Assembly: GCA_946406115.1 (NCBI GenBank)
Contig: OX291543.1
Location: 29,848,815-29,912,814, forward strand
Direction of reading: 5' to 3'
Length of the DNA stretch: 64,000 nucleotides
Source: Apoda limacodes
Lineage: Eukaryota; Arthropoda; Insecta; Lepidoptera; Limacodidae
Shown here: piece after piece, positions 43,190 through 55,539 of the stretch
Layout: each line of letters opens with the position of its first letter
How positions within the stretch are numbered: position 1 is the stretch's first letter
Translations under genes and position numbers: made by a program
Notes under the pieces: model-generated
Databases searched by the model: none
Told to the model about the DNA's origin: nothing
Seen by the model: the letters and a program-made list of their open reading frames with translations, nothing else

Positions 43190-45865
43190 ATTTTTATTTT
43201 TATTTATTTAACTCTTACAGTACATTTAATAAAACTTTATGACGTAAGTACAATTTATAAATTTTGATGCACTAAGGAGGACTTATCGCATGATGCGATT
43301 TCTTCAGAGAACTGATTAATTTCACATTTATGTAGGTAGAGTACAAACAAAATTTAATAATACTAGTTTGATAGATAAACTTATATAAAAATACACATAT
43401 ACAAATAATATATATAAATATAGACATCATATACATACACATACATTAACACACTAAATACGATAGCATATTAATACACAGTTATGAACTGAATAAGAAT
43501 AAACATATATATCTTATGAGTACAACTTCAACAGTTATAAATATATGAGTATCAGTTTTGCAACGATTGAAATAAAAAGGATTTCAGTTTAGTTTTAAAA
43601 ATAGTAATTGATGGTGACAAACGAATATCAGAAGGTAGATTATTTCACAGTAAAGTTGCTTTCACAGCAAATGATTTACCGTAGAATGTAGTTAAGTGAG
43701 AGGGTATAGTTAGAGTTCTTTCTACCTTTGATCTTAATGACATAAACGGATTATATTTGTAGTTTAAGAACTTTTGTAAGTGGGTGCAGAGGGACGTTAT
43801 ACAGAAGGGTAAGAATGTTAGTATTTCTGCGAAGTCGAATTGGGAGCCACTTAAGTTGAGTACGAAACTCAGAAATATGATCATATTTACGCAATCGCAA
43901 AATCGGATGCAAAGATTTTGGAGACAGTCAAGTTTGTTGAGTAGCTCCTCGTTGAGGTCAAGATAGCTTACGTCTGCGTAATCGATGAGAGGAAGCAGTA
44001 GTGACTGCGCCAGCATAACCTTAGTTTGGAATGGTAGAATGTTTTGCACACGTGAAATGTTGCAAATATTTTTACTTAGTGCGTTTACCTGTGGGCGCCA
44101 CGACAACGTGTTATCTATTAGTAGCCCGAGGTTTTTGACTTTTTCAAGAAAAGGAATTGATACACCATTGTAAGTAATATGAGGTACTATATTTATGTCC
44201 AGGTTTGCCAGCTGACGTTTACTGCCTACAATTATTGCCTGAGATTTACTAGGGTTAAGAAGAAGCCCAAAGGACTTTGCCCAGTCGGATATGATTTCGA
44301 GGTTATAATTAATCGTAGAGACAGAATTCTGAATTTGGTCTACTGTTGAACCTGTATATAACTGGAGATCATCGGCGTATAAATGAAACTGTGTAGTTAG
44401 TCGATTTGTCAGGGAATTGATAAAAAGTGAGAACAACAAAGGTGACAAAACTCCACCTTGCGGAACTCCGGCAGGTACAACACACCAGTCCGAGCAGCCA
44501 GCATCAGTACTTTCGCATTGTTGCTGACCTTTTAAATAAGATTCAAACTACATGGCTACTGAGATATGTTAAGCGAACGTAGTATGCAGAGCAGAATATC
44601 AAAGTCAACAGTATTGAGTGCATTGCTAAAGTCGAGCAGAGTTTACACAGTAATGTGTTGACTCTCCATATTGTGTCTAATGTCGTCTGTTATTTTCAAC
44701 AACGCACTGACAGTGCTGTGGCCTGGACGAAAACCTGATTGGAAAGGGCTTAAAAGGTTGTTTGAAATAAGAAATTGACTAAATTGTTCATGAACTAGAC
44801 GTCCAATCACTTTAGAAAGTAAGGGTAGAATAGATATAGGACGGTAATGGCTAAGTATAGAACGATTAGAAATTTTAGGTAGAGGGACGACAAAAGCTTT
44901 CTTCCAACTATCAGGAAAACGACTAGATAGAAGGAAAAGATTTAAGATATTGGTAATATGAGGCAGGAGTATATCAATTACAGGAAGGATCATCATCAGG
45001 CTTACGCTGTCGCTACCAGTTGCTTTACTACCCAACCCGCATACTACGTGCTTAACATCACAGCCAGTAACCATTTTGAAATTAAACTTATTAAAGTCAG
45101 GACATAGCAGACCAAAGATATGAGCTAAAGTTATATTTTTGGCTGTGTCGTCTATTGTAAGAGGTGGAGACGAAAAATGTTTATTAAGTGAGTTGAGATC
45201 AAAAAACTGGTTGCCTGTAAAGTCGGTATACGGGCGAAAGTTTTACGTGACAATGATTTTATGTCTGTCTCTCTCGCTCTTAGGCGGGCGCGTGCCTCTC
45301 ACTCGCTCTCATTGTGAGCGCATAACGTGAGCGGAGCGTAACGCAGTTTCTTGAAGTGTCACCCGGCAAACCAATTTATAAGACGTTGTCACGTCAAAAT
45401 TGATTAAAACGTGGTCTGAAGATTTGCCAATGCCCAATGACTTGAGAAATCTCCATATATTAGCGAAATCACACTTATTAATAGAGCGGTAAATGTACCG
45501 GCGTTTCGCGTCTCTAAACAGCCTATTACACTGATTTCTCAGTTTTTTATTCAGGTCCAAGTTGCAGTCAGTCGGATTACGTTTAAATTTGTCACTTGCG
45601 CGATCACGCTTAGACATTAACACTTTTACTTCTTCTGTAAGCCACGGGACTGGCAGGTGACGGATTTTTACAGGTCGCAAAGGAGCGTGCCTATTAAATA
45701 ACATGCTCAAAAGACTGTTAAACTTTTCGACTTTTTTGTCTATGTTATTAATATCATTTAGAACACACCAATCAATTGTGTTAGCGTCTTCACTCAAACG
45801 TTGCAAATCTATTCCGTTAAAGTTACGCATCAATATGGTCAAAAGTAAACGAATTGTGGTTTGTG
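43190..45865 (-). pseudogene. CR1/Daphne-like LINE, EN-RT linker to 3' tail
   Basis: The longest LINE here, minus strand. 45,842-45,309 encodes the linker between endonuclease and RT (A-P-L-R-P-V-K-I-R, then P-W-L-T-E-E-V, then K-R-R-Y). 45,074-44,643 has G-S-D-S-V-S, F-P-D-S-W-K-K-A-F-V-V-P-L-P-K, H-Y-R-P-I-S-I-L-P-L-L-S-K-V and Q-S-G-F-R-P-G-H-S-T. A degraded motif A (L-D-F-S-N-A-L-N-T-V-D) follows at 44,560-44,640. Then come G-V-P-Q-G-G-V-L-S-P-L-L-F (about 44,440-44,475), H-L-Y-A-D-D-L-Q-L-Y (motif C) and the thumb, to 43,645. The frame is broken at about 44,450-44,640 and near 45,245-45,345, where a GC-rich 100-bp segment is inserted. The 3' UTR reaches an A/T pentamer tail at about 43,190-43,215. 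Endonuclease and ORF1 are missing: 5'-truncated. Confidence 0.9.
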
Positions 45866-45866
45866 T

Positions 45867-45938
45867 GTATAAGTTAAGTTATATGACTGAGCCTGCTGTT
45901 TCGTATAAGTGAAGTTATATGACTGAGCCTGCTGTTTC
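45867..45938. repeat. 36-bp tandem duplication at LINE 5' junction
   Basis: Two 36-bp units (45,867-45,902 and 45,903-45,938) differ at one base and contain 'gttatatgactgagcctgct'. A partial third unit (gtgtaagtaaagttaa) follows. The array sits immediately at the 5' limit of the minus-strand LINE, so it could be promoter or 5' junction material, or a repair-generated duplication at the insertion site. Confidence 0.85.
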
Positions 45939-45944
45939 GTGTAA

Positions 45945-46784
45945 GTAAAGTTAATTTATATAGTTACCTAAATAGATTATTAAACTGCACTTGCCACCTC
46001 TGCCTCAAACAATTGCAGTGTATGGGCTGCAGTTCACTTAGCAACTGGCTGGAACAGGGTTTTCGGCTTTTGGCACTTGACGTAAAGGGTGTATAACTAG
46101 TATTTCATCCGACATGACGTTGGTTTATTGCATCTTTTCTTACGTAAGTATAATAGTGTAAAACTTTCTTTAAGTTTGTTCAGGTAATTCATTGAACGTA
46201 GATCATTTGTCAGTCATGGTCAATTTTACAGAAAAAATATGATGTTAAAACTATTTTATTCTTCAGTCGAAGAAACTAAAATATTATCAAAAAAAAATCT
46301 TAATAATGATGCACATGCAAAGTATAGTATTACGTATTTTTCTTCCTTCCATCTTGTGGTGGAATCTTGCAAGCTTAATTAAACATACTTCCTCTTATCA
46401 CCCTTCGATGAAATTTCACATACTTACTGAGCTCGGATGACAATACAATATTCCACAGTTACTTTGACCAACAACAACCAGAGGGGTACAACCTAGAGGT
46501 GGAGGTGAAAAATTTGAAAATCTTCAAAATGGGTATCCGGGGATTTTGAGGATCCGCAGATCACGAATTTGATGTTCATTTTGCTGTTATCACCTCTTGG
46601 CATATGCAGGAAGTGCACCTGAAGGAGGACATTAGAGTGGAACGTGAGAAATTAAGTGAAAATTTAATAACTAATTTATATTGAACATAATATCGTTCTC
46701 CAAGTTCTCATCACCCAATTAATGAAACTGGGTCAATAAATTATAAAAATTCAATTAAATTATCACTCAAAAGTATAAAATAAA
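45945..46784. other. Unassigned DNA
   Basis: Nothing recognised. A stretch at 46,490-46,640 is less AT-rich but shows no coding frame. Confidence 0.4.
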
Positions 46785-47188
46785 AAAAGGAAAAAAATAT
46801 TTTTTTTAAAACTTGCTTTTCTTAAAACATTAGAATCATATAAAAATTTAATCTAACCGAAAATTGTACTAAAAAGTAAAAAATATTTTTTCAAAATGAA
46901 TATAAAACATTTTATATCCACGAACGACTGCAAGAAAAGCAAGGCGTGCGCAGTTACATACAATCATTTGATTAACTCTCAATTAATATCCACTAAAACT
47001 CTAGCACGTCAAATATTCGCGAGTTGCTTTTTTTGCAGTCGTACGTGGATATAAAAAAAAATATATTCATTTTGAAAAAAAATTTTTTACTTTTTAGTAC
47101 AGTTTTCGGTTAGATTGAATTTTTAGATGATTCTAATGTTTTAAGAAAAGCAAGTTTTTAAAAAAAACTTTTTTTACTTTTTTTTTCT
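46785..47188. repeat. Large fold-back element, 160-bp arms
   Basis: The left arm (46,785-46,945) and right arm (47,023-47,188) are reverse complements with few mismatches. Paired landmarks are 'aaaacttgcttttcttaaaa', 'cattagaatcat', 'tctaaccgaaaa' and 'tatatccacg...gactgcaa'. The loop is about 77 bp (46,946-47,022) and unrelated. It is a palindromic MITE or fold-back transposon with no ORF. Its right end runs directly into the A-tail side of a family-1 LINE end at 47,189. Confidence 0.85.
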
Positions 47189-47335
47189 TACCACTAAGGT
47201 GGCAAACAGGCATAGGTCACCGTGTAACCTATATATGGACATTTATAACACAAGGGGGATAACTCGATAACTTTAAAAATCTAATCATTCCCTTCTTGAA
47301 GAACTGCTTACCTTCTGTAGTTTCTAAGTATAACG
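47189..47335 (-). mobile_element. LINE family 1, solo 3' end with A-tail
   Basis: 'taccactaaggtggcaaac', a shortened 'cataggtcaccgtgtaacc', 'tggacatttataacacaagg' and '..cttgaagaactgct' follow the family 3' UTR in order. The T-rich sequence just before it (47,166-47,187) is the A-tail on the minus strand, shared with or overlapping the end of the fold-back element. Confidence 0.75.
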
Positions 47336-48507
47336 CTTCTGCAGCATTCATTGTACTAAATAATAATGTAACAGTGTATTATAAACGCTTACGTATTGTA
47401 ATTGTAATTACCAATAAAAATATCAATTCGGATTATGCAATTGTAGAAAGCCGCATGTCGCCTTCCTTTCACAAGTGGTGTCGTGAACATACGAACGAAT
47501 GCCTCGTGTTTTGTATTTCGTGTTAGAAACGAATGTGTGCCGAAGCGGAACTAAACATATTGTCACAAGTACTTTGGGATTGAATAAAATATTTATACAA
47601 AAATAAAATAAGTAAGCGTTTGTGATTAAATATTTTTTTTAATTATGATTGTTAACAGTTTTGCCAACCCCTATTAAAATTTACCCCCAAGAGAATTTTA
47701 AAATCCCCCTAAACATTTAAATATATTACATCAATGTTTTTTTATAGTAAAATTCTTTGATAGATAGTGCGTGACTCGGTGACTGTGATGCGTTCGAGAA
47801 ATTGATGCAATGTACAGTTCGTCTCAGTTTCCCTCGTAGTTGGGTCAAAATACTTTTTGAGGCATATGAAAACGTCTCTTGTACATTTTAACGCATAATT
47901 TTTTACTTATTTGGATATTTTTTTATAAATATATTATTTCCTTATTCAGAATGACATACACATACACGAATGATGACTTTCTTTTATCGAAATATCGTCT
48001 CAAAAAAAAACTTGTTTGGTAACGCAGTGGACATTATTTTTCAGGGGTCAATGGGGCCTAGTAACGCAGTGGTAGGTAAGTTGAGTTCCAAATGAGACTT
48101 TATTGTGATAAAAAACCTAGGAGGGTGAGGGAATTCATAATAAACATTGAACCAGGGTTGAGAACTAACGTAAAGTAGGTACTAAAAAAATATTTAGAGA
48201 CATCTACAATATTGTAAAAGTGTTTATAAATTTTTATCTCTATTTTAGCCACTCAAAAGCCCAGACAGCCCAAAAGTTACAGAATTTCTACTGCTGTTTG
48301 GTTTAATGAAAACTTTTTTTCGAAGTTCCTAAAAAACCACCAAAGGAATCCTGCCTTTACGCATCTTTATATAAAAATTCACCTTCCGATTGTTTACCGT
48401 TTGGTAGCGCAAAACTCGAAAATTAGTGGATAGTTTAACTAGGAATATCCACCTAATGTTGTTATTTGTACATACATTTGTATATAAAAGTGTTTTTAAA
48501 TACATAC
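47336..48507. other. Unassigned AT-rich DNA
   Basis: No gene or known repeat. The phrase 'taacgcagtgg' occurs twice (about 48,019 and 48,062), a minor direct repeat. Confidence 0.4.
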
Positions 48508-48851
48508 TATTTATCTGGAAGTTTCAATGGGAACGGGGTTCACGTGGGAACTACTAGCAGTAGGTTATAATATTTGATGATAGAAAAAGATTTGTATAAA
48601 CCGCTTTTTTGTTGCTTCTTTTAATAAACAAAAAAAAGGTGTAAGTACATATTTTAGTATGAGAATTTTGTGAATCTAATATTTATCTGGAAGTTTCAAT
48701 GGGAACGGGGTTCACGTGGGAACTACTAGCAGTAGGTTATAATATTTGATGATAGAAAAAGATTTGTATAAACCGCTTTTTTGTTGCTTCTTTTAATAAA
48801 CAAAAAAAAGGTGTAAGTACATATTTTAGTATGAGAAATTTGTGAATCTAA
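48508..48851. repeat. 172-bp tandem duplication
   Basis: Two head-to-tail copies, 48,508-48,679 and 48,680-48,851. Both begin 'tatttatctggaagtttcaa' and end 'gtgaatctaa'. I see only one clear substitution (gagaattttg versus gagaaatttg), so the duplication is recent or conserved. No ORF, no terminal inverted repeats and no similarity to other parts of the window. It could be the seed of a satellite, a local duplication or an assembly artefact. Confidence 0.95.
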
Positions 48852-49342
48852 TATTATAAAGTAAGTACCTTAATTTAAAGATGCTGAGAAGAATAAAACG
48901 CTTTAAATCAAAATAGACTAAAAAAATAAAATATATTTACATTAAATTTTATTTTTTGAATTTTAGTAAGTACCTACCTGTAAACACTACTTAAAACTTC
49001 TGGCCCCATCATCAGACACTGGATGTCAGATATAAACAAGAGAACTCGTCGAGACAAATTCAACGAGCCCAAAGTCTATAGGTCTACATTCTACAGAACG
49101 AACCAATTCTTATAAATCAAATATGACGCGTACATTATTATCAATAATTAACAATGTGTAGGGCAAAGGGTTTAACATGAATCTGAAATTTTGTCATTAC
49201 CACTTAGATTAGATACTACTTAATCTTTTTATAGAATAAAAAATGGTTTTCCTATAATAAATTTACTTAATTTGTATGAAATAAGTGGGGAGTGGGCTCT
49301 ATTGGAGCCCAAGGCGGCTTAAATTTGAAGAATCGAGAACTA
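48852..49342. other. Unassigned AT-rich DNA
   Basis: Nothing recognised. Confidence 0.4.
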
Positions 49343-49570
49343 AAGAAACCGGCTAAGTGCGAGTCGTACTCGCGCACCAAAAATTCCATGCCACTAGACA
49401 ATGCACGAGCCCGACAAACCGCATTTGAGTGGTTTTTATTATTTGTTGTATATAACTATCAAAGTGCTCTATAGTAAAATAGAGCCTTACATTATGATAG
49501 TTTTAAGTTTCAAGCTTGTATGTTTTACCGTTTTTATAATAGACTAAAAACAACAAAAATATGTTTTTAA
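49343..49570 (-). repeat. GGGTTCCGTA-family repeat, diverged
   Basis: Starts with 'gaaaccggctaagtgcgagt' and 'cgtactcgcgcacc', the reverse complement of the family tail. It then shares 'tgatagttttaagttt.aagcttgta' and 'ttttataatagactaaaa' with the 16.6-kb copy. A further family-like piece lies at 50,060-50,130 (tacccatctaatgatttacc), so the element may reach that far. Confidence 0.65.
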
Positions 49571-52439
49571 GTTTGAGACCCAAATTTTTTTTATTATTTA
49601 CTATTAAATATAGTATAAACATATAGAATATATCTTTTGTCAATCTTATCTAATTTTAGAGATCTAAGGCGCCAAAAGTACTCAACCTGCGGGTTGCAAC
49701 TTTTTGTTAAATACCCCGAGACGTTTGAGCAAATTAACGTTCAGTTTTATTGTGGACTCCGCCGTTGTACCCACTGCAGGAAAATAGCTATCTCCTGAAA
49801 GATAAAAGGCTTAGGCTACAGTCAAACACCTGGACATTATTGAGCGACTGGCCACTCAAAGTCAATGTTATTTTTTTTATTTAAGTAAGGTTTTTAAAGC
49901 ATTTTAGAATAGTCAAAGTTATTAAATACTATTTTTTGACTCCATAGTGAGAGCTTTTAAGACCTTCATAAGCCCCGTAACTTTAGGAAACCTTTTAAGA
50001 CTGACAATTTAAAATGATGTACGGAGAAGCTCTGAAAAAAATACCTCTACTATATATACGTTACCCATCTAATGATTTACCTTGCCCGATGTTGCTTAAC
50101 TTAACATATTGTCTCCGATAAACAAATGTACCTAAGCCATTTATTAGAATCTTCAAATCTTTCAAGTCTTACCATTTTCTCCCCGAAGATCATACCTACC
50201 TACATGCTTAGTAGAGCTCTAATATAAAACCTGTCATGTAGTTCAAAAACATTCCTGGGAACCATAAAAGAGCAAATCCGTGACGAAGTCACTCAAGTGT
50301 AAACAGTGTGTTAAATGTACTAAAGAAACATAAAAAAGTACTGACATCATTTCACGTCGATCAACGGCAACCGATGAAAGAGTGCACGGAGGGAAAAAAA
50401 AAAGAAAAAAGACTGGCCAGCCTTCTGAATGCAACTCATTTTATGAATGAAATAAGATTTTTTCTACGGAACCGCGACAAATACGTGCTTTCCTTTCTCG
50501 TAGACTCGACGTGCATTCATTTTCTAAAATATTTTGGTTCCAATTCGAACTAACGTAAGGTCGTATCTGCTTTTTAAATAAGTTTTCTTTTGTACATAGT
50601 TTAATGTTGATTTTCGAATGCAGCTTGCTAGTTGGTGTGGGTATATTATTGTAAGTTTCTTTGAGTTGGTTTACTTTGTGGTGAATAAATGTATGCAAGG
50701 AATACTAGAATAGTCGAGAAACGTTAATGTGTTGCTTGCCAGTAGATAATGAGATGTTATGTAATGTAAAATATTTTCATACCGAAAATGATAATATTGA
50801 ATTTGACGTAATAACGTTAACTAGGTAGTCCTGTATACAGGGTGGAAACGCTATGTGATCTCACTCGATTATTTCTGAACCATACACAATATCGAAATAC
50901 TGATTATTAATCCTAAAATTACTTCACAAACTCTTTTAAATATTATCCTATATCTATCCGAAACTTTATGTTTTCGGCTTCCATACTTTTAGTATGGCAG
51001 CATGAATTTTATCATTTACGTACTTATTTCAAAATATATTATGCCCCTATTAATGTCTGTATCAATAATTGTGATAGATAGTAGATGCATGTGTCATCAT
51101 CACTCCACGTGCTTACACTCTACTTCACTATTATAAAAGATTATCTACATAAGCCGAACCGGCTGTCTGATTTTAATTATTCTGAGTCGAATTGATTAAA
51201 AAAAAATTAAGAGGCAGGCCGCCAAAAAACACCTATATTCTTTTTGTTTGCACAAAAAAGTTTTGCGTTTTTAATTAAGTAATGATGGCGTATTCTAATA
51301 TTAAAAAAAAAACATTTCAAAAATGTATTATAAAAATGATTTAGGTATCATGTGAAGAGTCATACTAAATGAAACCATAAAATTTATGGATAGATCTCGA
51401 TATCGTGTATGGTTTGGAAATAATCGAGAGAGATCACTTGGGGTTTTCACCGTGTATACTTATTCTATCCTACCTGCTAACTCTACCCTACCCTACTATA
51501 ATATAGGTACGACTAGTGCCGCAAATCCTGCCCAGTTTATTGTAATTAAATATCTGCTGTCGTATTGACCCCTATTATAGAGATAATAAATAACCCCCTT
51601 ATATAGATAGATAATAAAACTTTCAAAACTCGTTCGTATACTGTTAATTTATCTCTACGTATTGCGTTCAAACCTAGATCTTCCTTTCAAATTTTATCAC
51701 AAGTGAACTAAAATAGAGGCATAATAAAAGTAGGTATAAGGGTTTCCGCTATTTGGTCACGGTAAAAACGGAAATGCAAACACACCATAACTACACAAAC
51801 GTCTTTACAATTTTCCTTTTAACAATAGAAACAAAATAAACAAAAGACAGTTTTACATAAACAAGTAAACTTTCGAATGCTAACGTAATCGAGATCACGA
51901 CTCGATCCTTTGTGCAGATCGATACGATCCATCGATCTCTGCGGCGCGTCGGTCGCGGCCGTGGAGTGCGTGCGCGCATGCATTATGTACAAGCATTCTT
52001 GTCGAACACGGTATCACCTTACTGTAACTTTGGTTTAACTATCAGTTAGTTTTCATTATACTAAAAATCTGATGTTTAACCGAGTTACTGTCATTATAAT
52101 AACACTGACATCAGTTGTTAAATACGTGAAGTTTTAGTTGTTAAATACGAGTGTATTCATTTCAAGTAATAAGCTGCTAGATGTCAAAGGAGTTAATAAA
52201 CATGATACTGTAGGAGCCAACCTCTTTTCGTTTATCACTTTTGTCCTATGTGACAAGTTGTGAGCCTATCCGGCTTTAGGTAGCTTTTTATATATTTCAC
52301 AAGTAATAAATCACCAACTTTAAAGCAATAAGTTGTAAAATGCCACCTTTTATACCTTTTTAATAATATTATAACTTTTATACTACTTTTTAAATCTGGT
52401 GAAAGGAGTTCCCTCAATTTTTTTACCAATATCTGTTCT
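49571..52439. other. Unassigned DNA
   Basis: Includes the probable family piece at 50,060-50,130 and 'gtatacagggtggaaacgct' at 50,833, a word seen at the ends of insect DNA transposons but without a partner here. A GC-rich patch lies at 51,890-51,985 (cgcggccgtgg). No gene is supported. Confidence 0.4.
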
Positions 52440-53745
52440 ACCCGTCTTTAGTAAGATATTTGAAAAGATCTTACTAAATCTACTACTAAATATTTTTTTA
52501 TATAGGGACTTTTACATGATCGTCAATTCGGTTTTACCAAGGAACGCTCAACTACTGATGCTGGAGCCTTGCTTGTGAAGCTTATTCTCGCGGCATGGGA
52601 TAGTTCCCAAGATGAAGTTGGCATTTTCTGCGAATAATCGAAGGCGTTTGATTGTGTCGTTCATCATACGTTGTTAACCAAATTAAAATATTATGGTGTT
52701 AGAAATAAAACTCTTGAACTTGTAGAATCATACTTTGGTAATAGAATTTAAAAAGTGATTATAAATGGTGTTAAATATAAGGGATCTGTGGTGAAATTAG
52801 GTGTAGCACAAGGGTCAATATTAGTGCCTTTCTTGTTTTTAGTATATATAAATGACTTACCCTTTGTGGTGCAAAAGTTTACAGAGAAAGTATTATTTGC
52901 GGATGACAATTCATTAGTGTTTAAAGTGAACAGGAAACCTGACAGTTAGAACGACATAAATAAACACCTCACAAAAGTTTCAAACTGGTTTACTGTATAT
53001 AATCTTGTACTAATGCAAAAAAAAAACAAAATACATTAAGTTTTCACCGCCTAATGTAATCCAAATTCAAAGAAATCTGGTATTAAATAATGAAAAAAAT
53101 TGATAAAACGGTCTTTTTAGGTGTAACTATTGACTCAAATTATATTTCTAGCAGGTAAACTTAGTTCTGCTGCTTTTGCGGTGAGGAAAATCAGGCAATT
53201 TACTGACATAACTACAGCAAGACTTGTTTACTTTGCTTATTTCCACAGTGTAATGTCTTATGTTTTTTAACTATGAAGTTCTGCTGCCGATATTGAAACC
53301 ATATTTTTAATACAAAAAGGGCCTTACGAAGTATTTATGAGCTAGGTAGCCAAGATTCTCACAGGAATGTTTAAAAGAAATAAATATTCTAACGGTACCG
53401 TGTCAATATATCTATGAAAATATTATGTTTGTCCGTAAAACTATATCCTGATTGCCGAGGAACAGTGATAAGCCAGATTAAATACTAGAAATAAACATTA
53501 ACTTGCTGTGTCAAATTTTATAACAGGTTATCTGTAGAAATTCTCAACTCTGCTATGTAAGAAAGCATATTAGAATGTCAATGAATATTATATGACAAAA
53601 TTGTATGGCCTAGTATCATACAATTTAATTTGTTAGATTTTCTATTCAAACTAAAATAATTTACGTTTGATAAGTTAAAGAAGCACTCTTGAGACCTAGC
53701 TAAGTAGTAACGTAATGACTTTGTTGTAAACTTTATAGTCGTTGG
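52440..53745 (+). pseudogene. LINE with RT domain, plus strand
   Basis: Plus strand, several frames. L-P-V-F-S-K-I-F-E-K (RT1-2 end, about 52,442), D-R-Q-F-G-F-T-K-E-R-S-T-T-D-A (52,520), a motif-A segment with an internal stop (C-E-stop-S-K-A-F-D-C-V-H-H, about 52,628), G-V-A-Q-G-S-I-L-V-P-F-L-F-L-V-Y-I-N-D (motif B region, about 52,800) and L-F-A-D-D-N-S-L-V-F-K (motif C, 52,895). Thumb words A-V-R-K-I-R-Q-F-T-D and A-R-L-V-Y-F follow near 53,200, then Y-E-N-I-M-F-V-R-K near 53,420. The C-terminal F-D-K-L-K-K-H is near 53,668. At least three stops or frameshifts. The catalytic F-A-D-D is intact. No endonuclease: 5'-truncated. Confidence 0.88.
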
Positions 53746-54760
53746 TGGCGAGCAACGGGGATGCACCATTTGCAATCCACCTTTGGTTGCTAAGTTTTGG
53801 TGGGGCTTCGGATGTTTGGGGGTGTGACGCACGGGTACCTACGTGTATGTGTATATATACATATTTGGATAGATGTTGTGTACTTGATGGCTTGATTCCT
53901 GCATGACTGATTCGTAACAGGTGAACATCTGAGAGTTTCTTGTCACTTCATATCTCCTTAGGGTAGTTTACGAAGTAATGGTGGGTTAAATGATGTTTAC
54001 TGTTGCCAGGCTGTTGTGTGGGAGCTGGGCCACTTTCGGGTGTGCAATGTCTGAATTTAATTCATGTGAATTTACTCATGAATGTGTGTGTGCATATATT
54101 TGGGTGATGCACCCGTTATCGTGCGGCTAAACGTGGATTGCATCAAATAGGACCTATCTAAGTTAATTTACGTTACGTTACGTTTAGTTTTATTGATATA
54201 TCTTTTATATATATTTTTATATATGTATTAATATATGTCTGTGTGTATATAAATGAATTTGTGCATGTATATTTTATCATATCTTTAAAATGTGTATGAA
54301 TGCCTATTTATTCATTTGTTTATATGTTTGTAAAATGAAAATATGTATATATGTATATACATATACATATGTACGTCTGCTGTGTAGTGATATATGAATA
54401 TATTTTTCTCGGAAGTTACTTTTAATACCGTTATAGAATAATTAAAGACTTTTAACGTATCACCTCTCCCCCCTTTGCAATCTGAAAAACAATAGGCAAT
54501 TGAAATATCACTTGAATTTTGATTGTTTTTAAATTAAATTATTTTACATTTTAAATCTTGTTTATTAAGTGTTTCCATACAAAACATGTATTTATTAGTT
54601 GATTACCTATAATATTATGTTACATTTGTGATTTAACCTAGAGTAACTATTAGAAGAACGCAATAAAACAGTATTGTAATTAGTTTGTAAAGCTAGTCAT
54701 AGTTAATTCACTTGACCCATTTGAATAAAAAGATTTTGATTTTTGAATTTTAATGAAAAA
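53746..54760 (+). mobile_element. Probable 3' UTR of the plus-strand LINE
   Basis: Follows the LINE coding region without another recognisable element. It contains AT and 'tatgtatatatg' microsatellite runs (54,185-54,385) and finishes at 'tttgaataaaaagattttga', a word typical of LINE 3' ends of this kind, near 54,722-54,745. The connection is an inference. Confidence 0.35.
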
Positions 54761-55539
54761 CCAGGATCAGAATAATATATTTCCTTTGCCAGTTCTTAAC
54801 TAACTATATTAAGTAAGCCGTAATTGGAAACAGGGTAAAACTCACATTTCAAACATTATGTTATTTAGAGGAGAATGGTAAATTTTTATTCTTTATGTTT
54901 GTCCAACTGGCGTTTTCGATTTCGTTTTTAGTACGTAAAAAACTAATAAAACATATGTGAGCTCTTTTAATCTTTTAAAGTCGCTTATAAAAATAATACA
55001 GTGCCTACTATATTCGAAAAAAATCTCACAACATACATTTAATAAATTGGATCCGAATCTCTTAAATCTGTAAAACTTCTTCTTAAAGAAACAAAAAATA
55101 TCTTTAAAAAGTTAAGTGACAATTTTCAATGAAAACTAAACATAATTTGAAAATGACAAATCAATGTTTAAAGAACGTAACTGTGGTTTAATGTTGAGGT
55201 GGAACCTGTCTAAGACTAAGCGCAGAAACCCGATAGGCATCCAGCAATGGGATCGTTAGTTAGTTCAACGCGAAAGCTATTGCGAGCATTTTGCTTGAAA
55301 TTAACAATTATGGCTCTAGCTGGATTTGCGTTTGAATGCTGGAGTGGACGTGTTATGTGTGGTATGTGATAAGCTCTGGTCTAACGGAGGCTTTGACAGC
55401 GTTCGATGTCTGGGTTGCGGAATTAAATCGTTTCGCATGTATAAATTGTTACTTGTAATCTTAGCTTTAGAAACTGATGCTTTTGTTTTGTTTGAATTGG
55501 TGGTTTTAAGTACGTTATGAAGATTAAAAATCGGGTTTT
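54761..55539. other. Unassigned DNA
   Basis: A 157-codon minus-strand frame (55,316-55,789) overlaps the following dispersed repeat. Its Ser/Thr/Lys-rich part resembles generic LINE ORF1 linker sequence, but no domain is identifiable. Confidence 0.35.

Noticed and set aside
48508..48851. The 172-bp duplicate as paired LTRs
   Set aside because: The copies are directly adjacent with no internal region, no TG...CA ends and no primer-binding site.
50308..50553. 81-codon frame with moderately balanced codons
   Set aside because: Contains an A-run low-complexity segment and overlaps a minus-strand frame; no domain or splice sites of quality.
55326..55520. Plus-strand frame with C-V-V-C...C-L-G-C, possible zinc finger
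   Set aside because: Only two CxxC pairs with no further metal ligands, opposite to a longer minus-strand frame of a dispersed repeat; likely coincidence.
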